Shown here one piece after another: positions 6,876 to 14,603 of a stretch of 39,039 nucleotides of DNA. The position numbers and the translations under genes were made by a program. The notes beneath the pieces were generated by a model. It ran no database searches. It was not told where the DNA came from and saw only the letters and a program-made list of their open reading frames with translations. This DNA is from Clostridiales bacterium (GTDB lineage Bacteria; Bacillota; Clostridia; Saccharofermentanales; Saccharofermentanaceae), in the NCBI GenBank assembly GCA_017515465.1, contig JAFWFV010000024.1, forward strand, positions 1 through 39,039. Direction: 5' to 3'. The number at the start of each line of letters is the position of its first letter. The first letter of the stretch is position 1.

Positions 6876-8778
6876 ACGGCTTTTTTACATCCACGAGTAT
6901 TGAATAATGCTGCTGATATATGACCATGCCGGGCTTGGATCTGGGGATCTTCTTTACCTGTGATACCTTGCAGTAGTCTATCTCAGCTCTGTCAGAACCT
7001 GATGTGTTGGCATGTTCCTCGATTATCGCATTCCTGGAGAAATATGCCGCAGCCTGGGCAGCTTCCGTTACCGCTGTATCGGAAGGGAATTCCTCTCCCG
7101 GTCTGGATCTCAATATGACATGTGTTCCGGGCAGATCCTTTATATGGAACCACCAGTCATCCTTGTCTGCGATCTCAAATGTCAGTTTGTCGTTCTGGAT
7201 ATTATTCCTGCCGCAGAGGATCTCGTAGCCGTCAGATGTCCTGAACTTTCTATAGGTCAGTGACATTTCACTCTGGTGCTTATCCTTGCTCTTTTGGCTT
7301 CCGTTCTTTTTGGCAGCGGCGATCTTTGCGGCGTTCCTCAGCGCCCTCGATGAGGCTTTTCCTGATTTTGCCCTGCCAACCATCTTGTTGGGATCACCGG
7401 ACTGAACAGCCTTTTCCTTCTTTCTGATGCCGGAGGCGACGATCTCTGAATCTACTTCCTCTTCGCAGGCGGCGATGTCTTCGATGTCTGAGGCAGATAT
7501 GACCGCATTTTTAAGAGATCTCAGATAGTTTATTGCCAGTTCGTCTTCTTTAATATATTCGCCTGTTACTTCCATCCTGCGCTTGGCCTTGCGGTAGAGC
7601 TTGTAGTAGGCCTGGGCATTGGATGATGCGGACAGAGAGGGGTCCAGGGGGATGGTAATATCTGTCTGGGGATCTTCCATGTAGTTCAGGCATGTGAGAG
7701 AAGTATCCTTGGGCTTTACCATGTAGCCGTAACTGAGGAGCAGATCACCCCATAATTTGTACTTGTCGCTGTTTACGGCTTCGTCGTAGTCGTGCTTGTG
7801 GATCTCGTACTTACGGATCATGCGGGTCAGGGCACTTCCGACTATCTGGAGGAGCCTATGCCTTCTAATGTCGAGATTGATGTTCTTTTCCTTCAGGTCG
7901 TAGAACTGTTCCAGACATTCTGAGATCGACGGGAATTCCTTTACTTCAGGATATCCCGGATATCTCACTATGCAGAATTCAGTTGCATCCCTGTTATCGT
8001 CCAGATAGAGGTATGCCTTGTAGTTCCTGCTGATCACAGATCCAAAGAAATCCCTGCAGTTCTTCATGAGATCTGATCTCTGTTCTTCAGAAGTGTCCTT
8101 GATGCTGAAGCGTTCATCGATGTTGCTGTTGAGGCATAAGGACCTTGCCAGGACGGGGGACATGCCCTTGATGGAGTTTAAGAGGGCCTTGTTTACGGGC
8201 CTGTTGATCTCTTCATCTAATATTGGGAACCTGCCTTCGTCCATGAGTGCCATGCATTCGTCAGGCAGGAGCTTGTTCTGGGTCTGGGGATAATCGTAGA
8301 TCCTGGCAGGCATTACCTCGCGGACGCGGCTGACCGAAAAATCGACGTGGATCGCAGAATCCAGTATCACGTTCTTTTCGTTAACGAGGATTATGTTGGC
8401 GAACCTGCCCATGAGCTCCACGATCAGCCTGAATGTCTTGTTATCGTGCAGTTCGTCAGTATTGCTCAGGACGAATTCTATTAGTCTCTCATAGCCGGGA
8501 TTTTTGACCTCCAGGATCCGGGCTCCTGATATATGCTTTCTCAGGAACATGCAGAAAGACGGCGGCATCTGTGGATTGTCGCGGACTGTATCTGTCAGGA
8601 TGATGTGAGGATCGGTAGGGAGGATGGATATGAGGAGCTTCTTGATGCCCGAATACCCTCTCAGATGAAGGATGACCGTGTGTTTATCGGGCTGGAATAC
8701 CTTGTCTATCCTGCTTCCCGTAACAGCTTCAGAGAGTTCGTCTGTCAGGAGCTGCAGTGTTATACCGTCGATCGCCAC
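6850..8778 (-). CDS. rqcH: RqcH, NFACT-family ribosome quality-control factor (Rqc2 homologue)
   Basis: A 642-aa protein that binds stalled 50S-peptidyl-tRNA complexes and recruits tRNA-Ala to add alanine tails that mark nascent chains for degradation. Domains: NFACT-N from residue 1 (MAIDGITLQLLTDEL, then GSRIDKVFQP), a helical and coiled-coil middle (about 285-440), a basic Lys/Ala/Ser-rich linker (about 450-505) and a C-terminal NFACT-R domain with GRNNIQND (523-530) and WWFHIKD (542-548). Residues 97-98 are Glu-Arg where Bacillus RqcH has the functionally important Asp-Arg, by eye alignment. GTG start, with GAGG 9 bases upstream and only 3 bases after the preceding gene, so it is in one operon with it. 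Older annotation calls this family fibronectin-binding protein. Confidence 0.92.
   Translation of the reverse strand: MAIDGITLQLLTDELSEAVTGSRIDKVFQPDKHTVILHLRGYSGIKKLLISILPTDPHIILTDTVRDNPQMPPSFCMFLRKHISGARILEVKNPGYERLIEFVLSNTDELHDNKTFRLIVELMGRFANIILVNEKNVILDSAIHVDFSVSRVREVMPARIYDYPQTQNKLLPDECMALMDEGRFPILDEEINRPVNKALLNSIKGMSPVLARSLCLNSNIDERFSIKDTSEEQRSDLMKNCRDFFGSVISRNYKAYLYLDDNRDATEFCIVRYPGYPEVKEFPSISECLEQFYDLKEKNINLDIRRHRLLQIVGSALTRMIRKYEIHKHDYDEAVNSDKYKLWGDLLLSYGYMVKPKDTSLTCLNYMEDPQTDITIPLDPSLSASSNAQAYYKLYRKAKRRMEVTGEYIKEDELAINYLRSLKNAVISASDIEDIAACEEEVDSEIVASGIRKKEKAVQSGDPNKMVGRAKSGKASSRALRNAAKIAAAKKNGSQKSKDKHQSEMSLTYRKFRTSDGYEILCGRNNIQNDKLTFEIADKDDWWFHIKDLPGTHVILRSRPGEEFPSDTAVTEAAQAAAYFSRNAIIEEHANTSGSDRAEIDYCKVSQVKKIPRSKPGMVIYQQHYSILVDVKKPFTDDSRFH
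6864..6886 (+). terminator. Weak Rho-independent terminator after queH
   Basis: The short stem AGTCGT/ACGGCT (one G-U pair) with loop CTGTAA is followed by a run of T that provides the tail (6881-6886). It lies inside the last codons of rqcH on the opposite strand, between two convergent transcription units. Confidence 0.45.
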
Positions 8779-8781
8779 GGC

Positions 8782-9132
8782 TTATACCTCTTCGTCAGAG
8801 TTCTTCTTCTCTGAACCGAAAGAATAGATGGTCATGATGAGCCAGACTACGGCAGCAGCGATTATCTCGATACCGAGGAACAGAAAGAATCTGCTGAAAT
8901 CGTTCCATGAGATCAGGAGGTCCAGGCCAACGAGCAGAACTGAGATCACGACAGTCATTATGGGGACAAATACCTTTGTCTTCGTAAATGCGTGCCAGTA
9001 ATCGCCGAAGCCTACCTCTACGATATCTTCCTTTTTCTGCTTTGAGGAATTAGAAGAAGACTTCTTCCTGGATGAAGAAGTCTTGCTCTTTGGATTGTTC
9101 TTTGATGTAGCTGTTTTCCTCTGTGGTGCCAT
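8782..9132 (-). CDS. Small two-helix membrane protein of unknown function
   Basis: A 116-aa protein. The first 35 residues are basic and Ser/Lys-rich, probably disordered and cytoplasmic. Two predicted membrane helices follow at about 54-74 (VFVPIMTVVISVLLVGL) and 82-104 (FFLFLGIEIIAAAVVWLIM), then a short acidic tail. The ATG lies one base after the TGA of the PRPP synthetase gene, without a clear SD, so translation is probably coupled. The stop is 3 bases before the rqcH start. I do not recognise a family. SecE was considered, but the two-helix layout and context do not fit. Confidence 0.7.
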   Translation of the reverse strand: MAPQRKTATSKNNPKSKTSSSRKKSSSNSSKQKKEDIVEVGFGDYWHAFTKTKVFVPIMTVVISVLLVGLDLLISWNDFSRFFLFLGIEIIAAAVVWLIMTIYSFGSEKKNSDEEV

Positions 9133-9133
9133 A

Positions 9134-10339
9134 TCAGTTCAGATTTTCTTTCTCCCTGAGGAGCTTCTGGATCTTTTCCGTAGGATTGATGAGATTGGAC
9201 AGTGAAGCATCGTGGTTGATGGCATCGATGAGGAGTGCAACGAACTTTGCCATGTTGACATCTGCGAACCAGGGAGCCTTGAGGAGCTCAGGTCTCCTGT
9301 AGATGAGGTTGGTAGCAAATACCTTGCTGATGATGCCCTCGGAATATGCCTTGTCGAACCTGTCGATACCCTCTGTGAAGAGACCGAATGTTACGGCGCA
9401 GTAAACGTTTCTCGCGCCCCTGTCCTTCATGGCTCTGGCGATGTCGAGCATTGAATCACCGGATGAGATCATGTCATCTACGATGAGGATATCCATGCCC
9501 TCAACTGAATCACCGAGGAATTCGTGAGCGATGATGGGGTTTCTGCCGTTAACTACGGTCGTATAGTCTCTCCTCTTGTAGAATGTTCCGAGAGGAACAC
9601 CGAGGATGGATGCGAAATACATTGCTCTGGGGATACCGCCCTCGTCCGGGGATACTACCATGAACTTGCCGTGTGTAAAGCTCAAATCGGGGATCTGACG
9701 GTACATTTCCTTGATGATCTGATATGTGGGGTTGAGGCTCTCGAAGCCGGACAGAGGAATGGCGTTTGCAACTCTCTCGTCATGTGCATCGAAAGTGATG
9801 ATGTTGTTGACACCCAGGTTGTAGAGCTCTTCGAGAGCAAAAGCGCAGTCCAGGGATTCTCTGGAATTTCTCTTGTGCTGACGGCTCTCATAGAGGAAAG
9901 GCATGATGACGTTGATCCTTCTGGACTTGCCTGAGCAGGCGAGGATGACACGCTTGAGATCCTGATAATGATCATCAGGGCTCATCCTGTTGTCCTGGCC
10001 GTACATCTTGTATGTGCAGGAGCAGTTCATAACGTCGCTGACGATGTACAGGTCATGGCCTCTTACAGTGTTCTTGATGACTGCCTTGCCCTCACCGGAG
10101 GAGAATCGTGTGTTGTCTACAGCGATCCTGTAATCCTCTCTGTAGAAACCGGGATATCTGGAAACGAATTCCTCTTCCTGGTATTCAGAACGTCTCTTGT
10201 TAAGATAGAAATTAACTTTCTCCGTGAAATCAACGCTTCCCTTAAGTGCGATGAGGCCAATGGGACCTACCGGGTCCATGGGGTTCTCACCGTATTGATT
10301 GTAACGGGAATAAGCTTTTTCATCAGATGCTGCGGTCAT
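9134..10339 (-). CDS. prs: Ribose-phosphate pyrophosphokinase (PRPP synthetase), long clostridial form
   Basis: A 401-aa enzyme making PRPP from ribose-5-phosphate and ATP for purine, pyrimidine, NAD, His and Trp synthesis. It is about 85 residues longer than classical Prs, as in the long form I know from Clostridia. Visible elements: RQHKR (153-157), FDAHDERV with metal-ligand-type His186, the catalytic flexible-loop KRR at 255-257 after VVSPDEGGIPRAMYFASILG, and the PRPP/ribose-phosphate loop IVDDMISSGDSM (286-297). These keep the residues expected of an active enzyme. It lies 27 bases downstream of a diverged paralogue of the same length. The SD is modest (GAAAGG). Confidence 0.9.
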   Translation of the reverse strand: MTAASDEKAYSRYNQYGENPMDPVGPIGLIALKGSVDFTEKVNFYLNKRRSEYQEEEFVSRYPGFYREDYRIAVDNTRFSSGEGKAVIKNTVRGHDLYIVSDVMNCSCTYKMYGQDNRMSPDDHYQDLKRVILACSGKSRRINVIMPFLYESRQHKRNSRESLDCAFALEELYNLGVNNIITFDAHDERVANAIPLSGFESLNPTYQIIKEMYRQIPDLSFTHGKFMVVSPDEGGIPRAMYFASILGVPLGTFYKRRDYTTVVNGRNPIIAHEFLGDSVEGMDILIVDDMISSGDSMLDIARAMKDRGARNVYCAVTFGLFTEGIDRFDKAYSEGIISKVFATNLIYRRPELLKAPWFADVNMAKFVALLIDAINHDASLSNLINPTEKIQKLLREKENLN

Positions 10340-10366
10340 GTTTAATACCAGCCTTTCTATTTGTTA

Positions 10367-11572
10367 TCATTCGTTAAATTCATCAAATATCTCTCCGAGC
10401 CTCATCTGCTTTGCGAATTCAGAGAGTCTGGAGGTTGAATTGATCAGGTCATAAATGGATTCGTCAACGTTAAGTCCGTCGATGATCCTGGCAACATAGG
10501 GGACCATATCCGCATCCAGATACCATTCACGGTTCAGAACGTCCTCGCTCCTGTAGATCAGGTTAGTGCAGACGACGGCCTTGATGGTGCCCTCGGCGTA
10601 TGCCTCGTCAAATCTCCTGAGTCCGTCGGTGAAGAGACCGAATGGGGAGATGCAGTATATGTCCTTGGCACCCATGGATTTCAGCTTGGATGCTGTCCTC
10701 AGCATGGTGCTGCCGGAATTGATCATGTCATCTATGAGGATGATATCCTTGCCCTCGATGCTGTCACCGAGGAACCTGTAATTCTTGATGGGGTGTTCGC
10801 CGTCGATCTTGACGGAATAATCCCTGTCCCTGTAGAAGATGCCGAGGGGCAGAGAAAGGGCAGATGAATAGAAGATCGCCCTGGATACGCCCATCTCATC
10901 GGGACTGACGACTACTGTGCTCTCCTTGTCGATCTTGATGGAGCCGAAATAGCTGAGGAGTGTGGTAGTCAGCTTATACTGTGATCTTGGCATCTCGATG
11001 CCCATGAGAGGTACTGCGTTCTGGATCCTGCCGTCATGGGGGTCAAAGCAGATAAAATTAGCCACGCCGAGATCATAGAGCTGTCTGAGCATGGCTGAAC
11101 AGTCGAGGGAGGACCTGAGGTTCTGCTTTGTCTCAGTTCTGCCCTCATATACGAAAGGCATGATGACATTGATCCTCCTGGCCTTGCCGACGCATGTGGA
11201 TACGATCCTGAGCAGATCCCTGTAATGGTCATCGGGAGACATGATGTGTTCGCCGTCTGCCAGTCTGATCCTGATATTAGGGGATACGCAGTCAGTTATG
11301 ATGAATACATCATGACCTCTGACTGATTCGCCCATGGAAAGCTTACCCTCGCCGGTCTGAAACCTTATGAGGCTGGTATCTATAATGTAATTATTCCTGT
11401 AATAACCGGGTCTGTTGGTGTAGGGGGAAGCGTTATTCTCTACTCGCTTAAGTCTCTTTTCGGAAAGGACCTTGCTGACACGTTCTACAAAATCTCTGTT
11501 CGCAGTGTGTCCTATGATCCCAATGGGACCCATCGGTTCCAGCTTGATTCCTCTATAAGATTCCGAAGACAT
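10367..11572 (-). CDS. PRPP synthetase-like paralogue with altered catalytic loop
   Basis: A 401-aa protein colinear with the neighbouring PRPP synthetase: GPIGIIG at the N-terminus, SPDDHYRDLLRIV, RRINVIMPF, FDPHDGRIQNAVPL, then IDDMINSGSTM (280-290). The ribose-phosphate loop and the His of FDPHD are kept. However, the catalytic-loop KRR is replaced by RDR at 248-250, and the RQHKR motif by GRTETK (144-149). In Bacillus Prs the first lysine of KRR is needed for catalysis. So this could be a slow enzyme, a regulatory partner (as PRPP-synthetase-associated proteins are in mammals), or an enzyme with changed substrate. The SD GGGGTGAG lies just before the ATG. First gene of the minus-strand operon leading to prs and rqcH. 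Confidence 0.8.
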   Translation of the reverse strand: MSSESYRGIKLEPMGPIGIIGHTANRDFVERVSKVLSEKRLKRVENNASPYTNRPGYYRNNYIIDTSLIRFQTGEGKLSMGESVRGHDVFIITDCVSPNIRIRLADGEHIMSPDDHYRDLLRIVSTCVGKARRINVIMPFVYEGRTETKQNLRSSLDCSAMLRQLYDLGVANFICFDPHDGRIQNAVPLMGIEMPRSQYKLTTTLLSYFGSIKIDKESTVVVSPDEMGVSRAIFYSSALSLPLGIFYRDRDYSVKIDGEHPIKNYRFLGDSIEGKDIILIDDMINSGSTMLRTASKLKSMGAKDIYCISPFGLFTDGLRRFDEAYAEGTIKAVVCTNLIYRSEDVLNREWYLDADMVPYVARIIDGLNVDESIYDLINSTSRLSEFAKQMRLGEIFDEFNE

Positions 11573-11599
11573 AACTCACCCCGAAGATTTAATAATATA

Positions 11600-11628
11600 A
11601 GTATCAACTAAAATAAATCTTAATTCAA
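11600..11628 (-). promoter_or_regulatory. Promoter of the prs-like/prs/rqcH operon
   Basis: On the minus strand, TTGAAT (11628-11623), a 17-bp spacer and GATACT (11605-11600, 4 of 6 matches to the -10 consensus). It is placed about 28 bases upstream of the ATG at 11572, which has its own SD. Confidence 0.5.
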
Positions 11629-11674
11629 TGTGAATTTGTACGAAAAGAACGGCTCAGTTCAAAAACAATTTTGT

Positions 11675-12265
11675 TTACAAAACAAAGTCGGTAATTGCAT
11701 CCGTCAATTCGGTGATCCCGGCCTTCTTTTCGGAAGAAATAGCAAAAACACAGGCATCCTCAGCAAAATCAAGGACTCTGGCCATTTCACGGAGCCTGTT
11801 GCCAACCTGCATCCTGGATAGCTTGTCGCATTTCGTGAAAACCACAAAGTAGGGGATACCCGAATTATTGAGGAATTCGATCATGGATCTGTCGTGTTCT
11901 GACGGATCGTGCCTGATATCCAGGAGATTCAGGACCAGACTGATCTTTCTGCCGCTCCTGAAATAGTCATCGCAGAGCTTGGAAAAACGCTCCTTGACCT
12001 CCTTGGATGCCTTTGCATAGCCATATCCGGGCAGATCTGCAAAGAGTATCTTACCGTCGGTCTCGAAATATACGACCTCCCTGGTCTTTCCGGGGTTTGC
12101 AGACGTCCTGGCCAGTTTCTTGTTATCTGCGATGTCGTTCATCAGTGAGGATTTGCCCACATTTGATCTGCCTGAAAGGACGATCTCGGGAAGATCGCTC
12201 TTGGGGCACTGTTCTATGGTGGCTGCTACCTTCAGAAATCTTGTCTTTCTGTAATTGATATCCAT
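11675..12265 (-). CDS. engB: EngB/YsxC, ribosome biogenesis GTPase
   Basis: A 196-aa TRAFAC-class GTPase required for 50S subunit assembly. G1 GRSNVGKS is at 32-39, the NPGKT switch-I region at 57-61, G3 DLPGYG at 77-82, G4 TKCD at 144-147, and a G5-like AISSEKKAG region near the end. The frame is open back to 12319. The extra 18 residues overlap a strong promoter (12273-12300), and the family begins at MDINYRKTRFL, so ATG 12265 is chosen. It has no SD and lies 7 bases after TATAAT, so the mRNA is probably leaderless. It is divergent from comEC. Confidence 0.93.
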   Translation of the reverse strand: MDINYRKTRFLKVAATIEQCPKSDLPEIVLSGRSNVGKSSLMNDIADNKKLARTSANPGKTREVVYFETDGKILFADLPGYGYAKASKEVKERFSKLCDDYFRSGRKISLVLNLLDIRHDPSEHDRSMIEFLNNSGIPYFVVFTKCDKLSRMQVGNRLREMARVLDFAEDACVFAISSEKKAGITELTDAITDFVL

Positions 12266-12272
12266 AGCCGAT

Positions 12273-12300
12273 ATTATATTATTGCTCTTTATTATTTCAA
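12273..12300 (-). promoter_or_regulatory. Sigma-A-type promoter of engB, apparently leaderless
   Basis: On the minus strand, TTGAAA (12300-12295), a 16-bp spacer and a perfect TATAAT (12278-12273), then 7 bases to the ATG. The geometry is identical to the promoter at 340-367. The TTCGGACC repeats at 12320-12339 lie 19 bp upstream of this -35 box. Confidence 0.75.
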
Positions 12301-12319
12301 ATCGACAAATTGTTATCAT

Positions 12320-12339
12320 TTCGGACCTTTTCGGACCTT
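12320..12339 (+). repeat. Two perfect tandem TTCGGACCTT units upstream of comEC
   Basis: TTCGGACCTT occurs at 12320-12329 and again at 12330-12339, in the 105-bp divergent intergenic region between engB and comEC. The units begin 51 and 41 bases before the comEC ATG and end where a -35 box would be expected, as an activator site would. The same unit forms a longer array at 27111-27180. Direct repeats one helical turn apart suggest cooperative binding of a regulator on one DNA face. Confidence 0.75.
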
Positions 12340-12355
12340 TTTTGAGCCATTTTGC

Positions 12356-12364
12356 TGTTAATCT
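12356..12364 (+). promoter_or_regulatory. Possible extended -10 element of comEC
   Basis: TGTTAATCT resembles an extended -10 (TGn plus TAATCT) and ends 6 bases before the ATG at 12371. No -35 hexamer is present; the TTCGGACC repeats occupy that area. If correct, the comEC mRNA is leaderless and activator-dependent. The match is weak. Confidence 0.35.
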
Positions 12365-12370
12365 GTAATC

Positions 12371-14563
12371 ATGGATACACGGGCAAAAGTAATATCTGAC
12401 AGATTGATGGCCAGGCCTGCTGTATTCGCTGCAGGTGTGCTGATGCTGGGCGTGTATCTGACATATCTTACGGGAATGATATATCCCGTTCTCCTGCTGC
12501 TTATTTTGCTCGGTGTAGTTTCTTTCCTGCTGTTCAGGAGGCGTGTCAGATATGCTGTATTTGCGGCATTAACATGTATCCTGTGTCTGGTATCGTGTTT
12601 TACTGTTTTCAGGATTGTTTCTGCAGATATCGATGATTACTCGGGAGAGATATCTGAGCAGGTACGGATCATATCGGTAAAGAGGGATCTGGACGGGTCA
12701 TCCGCAGTATATTTCAGGACCTCAGACGGGGTTGGGGCAGTCATGTATTCCGATAATTTCGATAATGCCTGCCATCCGGGAGCTGTGATAGAAGTCAAAG
12801 GTATGTTAAGCTGCCCGGAAAGCCCCACAAATCCCGGTGATTTCAACCTTTCAGGGTATCTCAGACGCAGAGGGATCAAATATGTTTTTAAAGCGGAAGA
12901 TATAAGACTTATCAGTGATCTGCCACTGATCTCAGGACTTAACGAACTTATATTTAATGTCAGATCTTATATATTCAGCCACATTACATCAGAAATGGAT
13001 GAGGAGGAGAGGTCCCTTGTTGCTGCAATATGCATGGGTGATACGTCCTATCTGTCACCTGAGATCAGGAGCCTGTTCAGTGTGTCGGGATGTTCCCATT
13101 TAATTGCTGTTTCGGGGACCCATTTCTCGGGCTTTACCGCCATCCTGGCGTTTGTGTTCAATTCACGTGACACAAAGAACAGGGACAGGGTGATAATGTG
13201 CATTCTCTTTATCGTTTTCGGATTCCTGACGGGATTCGGCGATTCAGTGTCCAGGGCACTGATAATGAGCATATGTGCGTTGTATTCCAGGGATAAACTG
13301 TCGGGAATGGGACTTGCCATATCAGTTATGGCGGTGGCGGATCCCTTCGGGCTTATGTCGTCGGGTTTTATAATGAGCATCGCAGCCGTAACAGGCATGA
13401 CACTGTTCGTTCCCAGGATGAGAGGAATTCCTGATATCATCTCCTATCCCATTGCCGCACATATCGGACTTATGCCTTTCTATGGGATCAATGGTATGAA
13501 CCTGTCACTGCAGTCATTTGCATGTCAGCTGGCTGGAGGCTTTATAGTATCTCTCATCTGCGTTCTGTTCATACCCGTAATGGTTATCTCACTGGCTGTT
13601 TCCGGATATGCTGCTGTTCTGATCGCACTGCCTGTGAGGCTCCTGACTGTTGTTTTCAGAGGTTTATTGTCACTGGATCTCATGAGTCTCAGCTGCGCAG
13701 ATATAGGAACGGAGGTGTTTGTGGCGATCTGCGTCTTTCTGGTGGTAATAGTCATGCCTGACTGCATCTTAAAGAGGATCGTCTTTGTTCCGTCGTTTGT
13801 TTTAGGAGCACTAGGTGCCGGCGTGATAGTCTATAAGATCCTGTTTCCGGGCCCTCTTACTGCTGTTTTCATTGATGTGGGACAGGGGGATTCATGTTTG
13901 CTCCTAACGCCGTCATACAGCATCCTCGTCGATGGAGGCAGGTATAGCGAAGGGGAGGAGATCCTTTCCGTACTGGACAGGTACGGAATCTACAGTGTTG
14001 ACATGGCTTTCGTTTCGCACTGGGACAGCGATCACTGCGGAGGGATATCCTTTCTGGAAAACAGCGGCAGGATAGGACAGGTCATAGCACCATCAGAATG
14101 CACTTTTGACAGCTCTGACCAGCATTATGTTGATAACGTCCATGTAAGCAGGACGGGAGATGTATATACCATAGGTGATGAGACCATGATCAGGATCATA
14201 TCTCCTGACGGTGAGAATCAGGGTGAAAACGACGATTCTCTCGTCTTTTACCTGGAATCCCCCTATGTCAGTATGCTGTTTACGGGTGATATAAGCTGCG
14301 AAAAAGAGGACGAGCTCATGGAAATGGGCAGGATCGTTGACTGCGACATCCTGAAGGTGGCCCATCACGGCAGCAGATTCTCCACAGGTATGGGCTTTCT
14401 GGAGCAGTCATCCCCTGAGATCTCCGTCATCTCCTGCGGGATAAACAACAGTTATGGGCATCCTTCAGGCGAAACTTTGGCAAAACTGCAGGAATTTGGT
14501 TCAGATGTGAGAAGGACCGATCTGGAGGGTGCGATCGTATTTGAATTTAACCGGACTTATTAG
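12371..14563 (+). CDS. comEC: ComEC/Rec2, DNA-uptake channel protein
   Basis: A 730-aa polytopic membrane protein that carries single-stranded DNA across the membrane during natural transformation. Order: N-terminal helices (about 17-82), an extracytoplasmic OB-like segment (about 90-185), the competence-domain core with FSVSGCSHLIAVSGTHFSGF (236-255) and further helices to about 490, then a metallo-beta-lactamase-like domain. The last has IDVGQGDSCLL (501-511), HWDSDH (550-555), FTGD (637-640) and HHGS (665-668), so the proposed nuclease site looks intact. Complete and without frameshift, ending in TAG. There is no SD before the ATG. A downstream lysozyme-like lipoprotein gene and holA follow on the same strand; comEC-holA linkage is common in Firmicutes. 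Confidence 0.95.
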   Translation: MDTRAKVISDRLMARPAVFAAGVLMLGVYLTYLTGMIYPVLLLLILLGVVSFLLFRRRVRYAVFAALTCILCLVSCFTVFRIVSADIDDYSGEISEQVRIISVKRDLDGSSAVYFRTSDGVGAVMYSDNFDNACHPGAVIEVKGMLSCPESPTNPGDFNLSGYLRRRGIKYVFKAEDIRLISDLPLISGLNELIFNVRSYIFSHITSEMDEEERSLVAAICMGDTSYLSPEIRSLFSVSGCSHLIAVSGTHFSGFTAILAFVFNSRDTKNRDRVIMCILFIVFGFLTGFGDSVSRALIMSICALYSRDKLSGMGLAISVMAVADPFGLMSSGFIMSIAAVTGMTLFVPRMRGIPDIISYPIAAHIGLMPFYGINGMNLSLQSFACQLAGGFIVSLICVLFIPVMVISLAVSGYAAVLIALPVRLLTVVFRGLLSLDLMSLSCADIGTEVFVAICVFLVVIVMPDCILKRIVFVPSFVLGALGAGVIVYKILFPGPLTAVFIDVGQGDSCLLLTPSYSILVDGGRYSEGEEILSVLDRYGIYSVDMAFVSHWDSDHCGGISFLENSGRIGQVIAPSECTFDSSDQHYVDNVHVSRTGDVYTIGDETMIRIISPDGENQGENDDSLVFYLESPYVSMLFTGDISCEKEDELMEMGRIVDCDILKVAHHGSRFSTGMGFLEQSSPEISVISCGINNSYGHPSGETLAKLQEFGSDVRRTDLEGAIVFEFNRTY

Positions 14564-14603
14564 TATGCTATTACATGGAAATCTAATGAGCAAAGGATAG
14601 ATC

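Noticed and set aside
9524..9934. 136-aa plus-strand frame within prs
   Set aside because: It is fully inside the PRPP synthetase gene on the other strand, with no RBS or family.
11640..11674. AT-rich TTTTG/CAAAA hairpin after engB as a terminator
   Set aside because: Short, very weak stem in AT-rich DNA; possible, but not distinguishable from chance.
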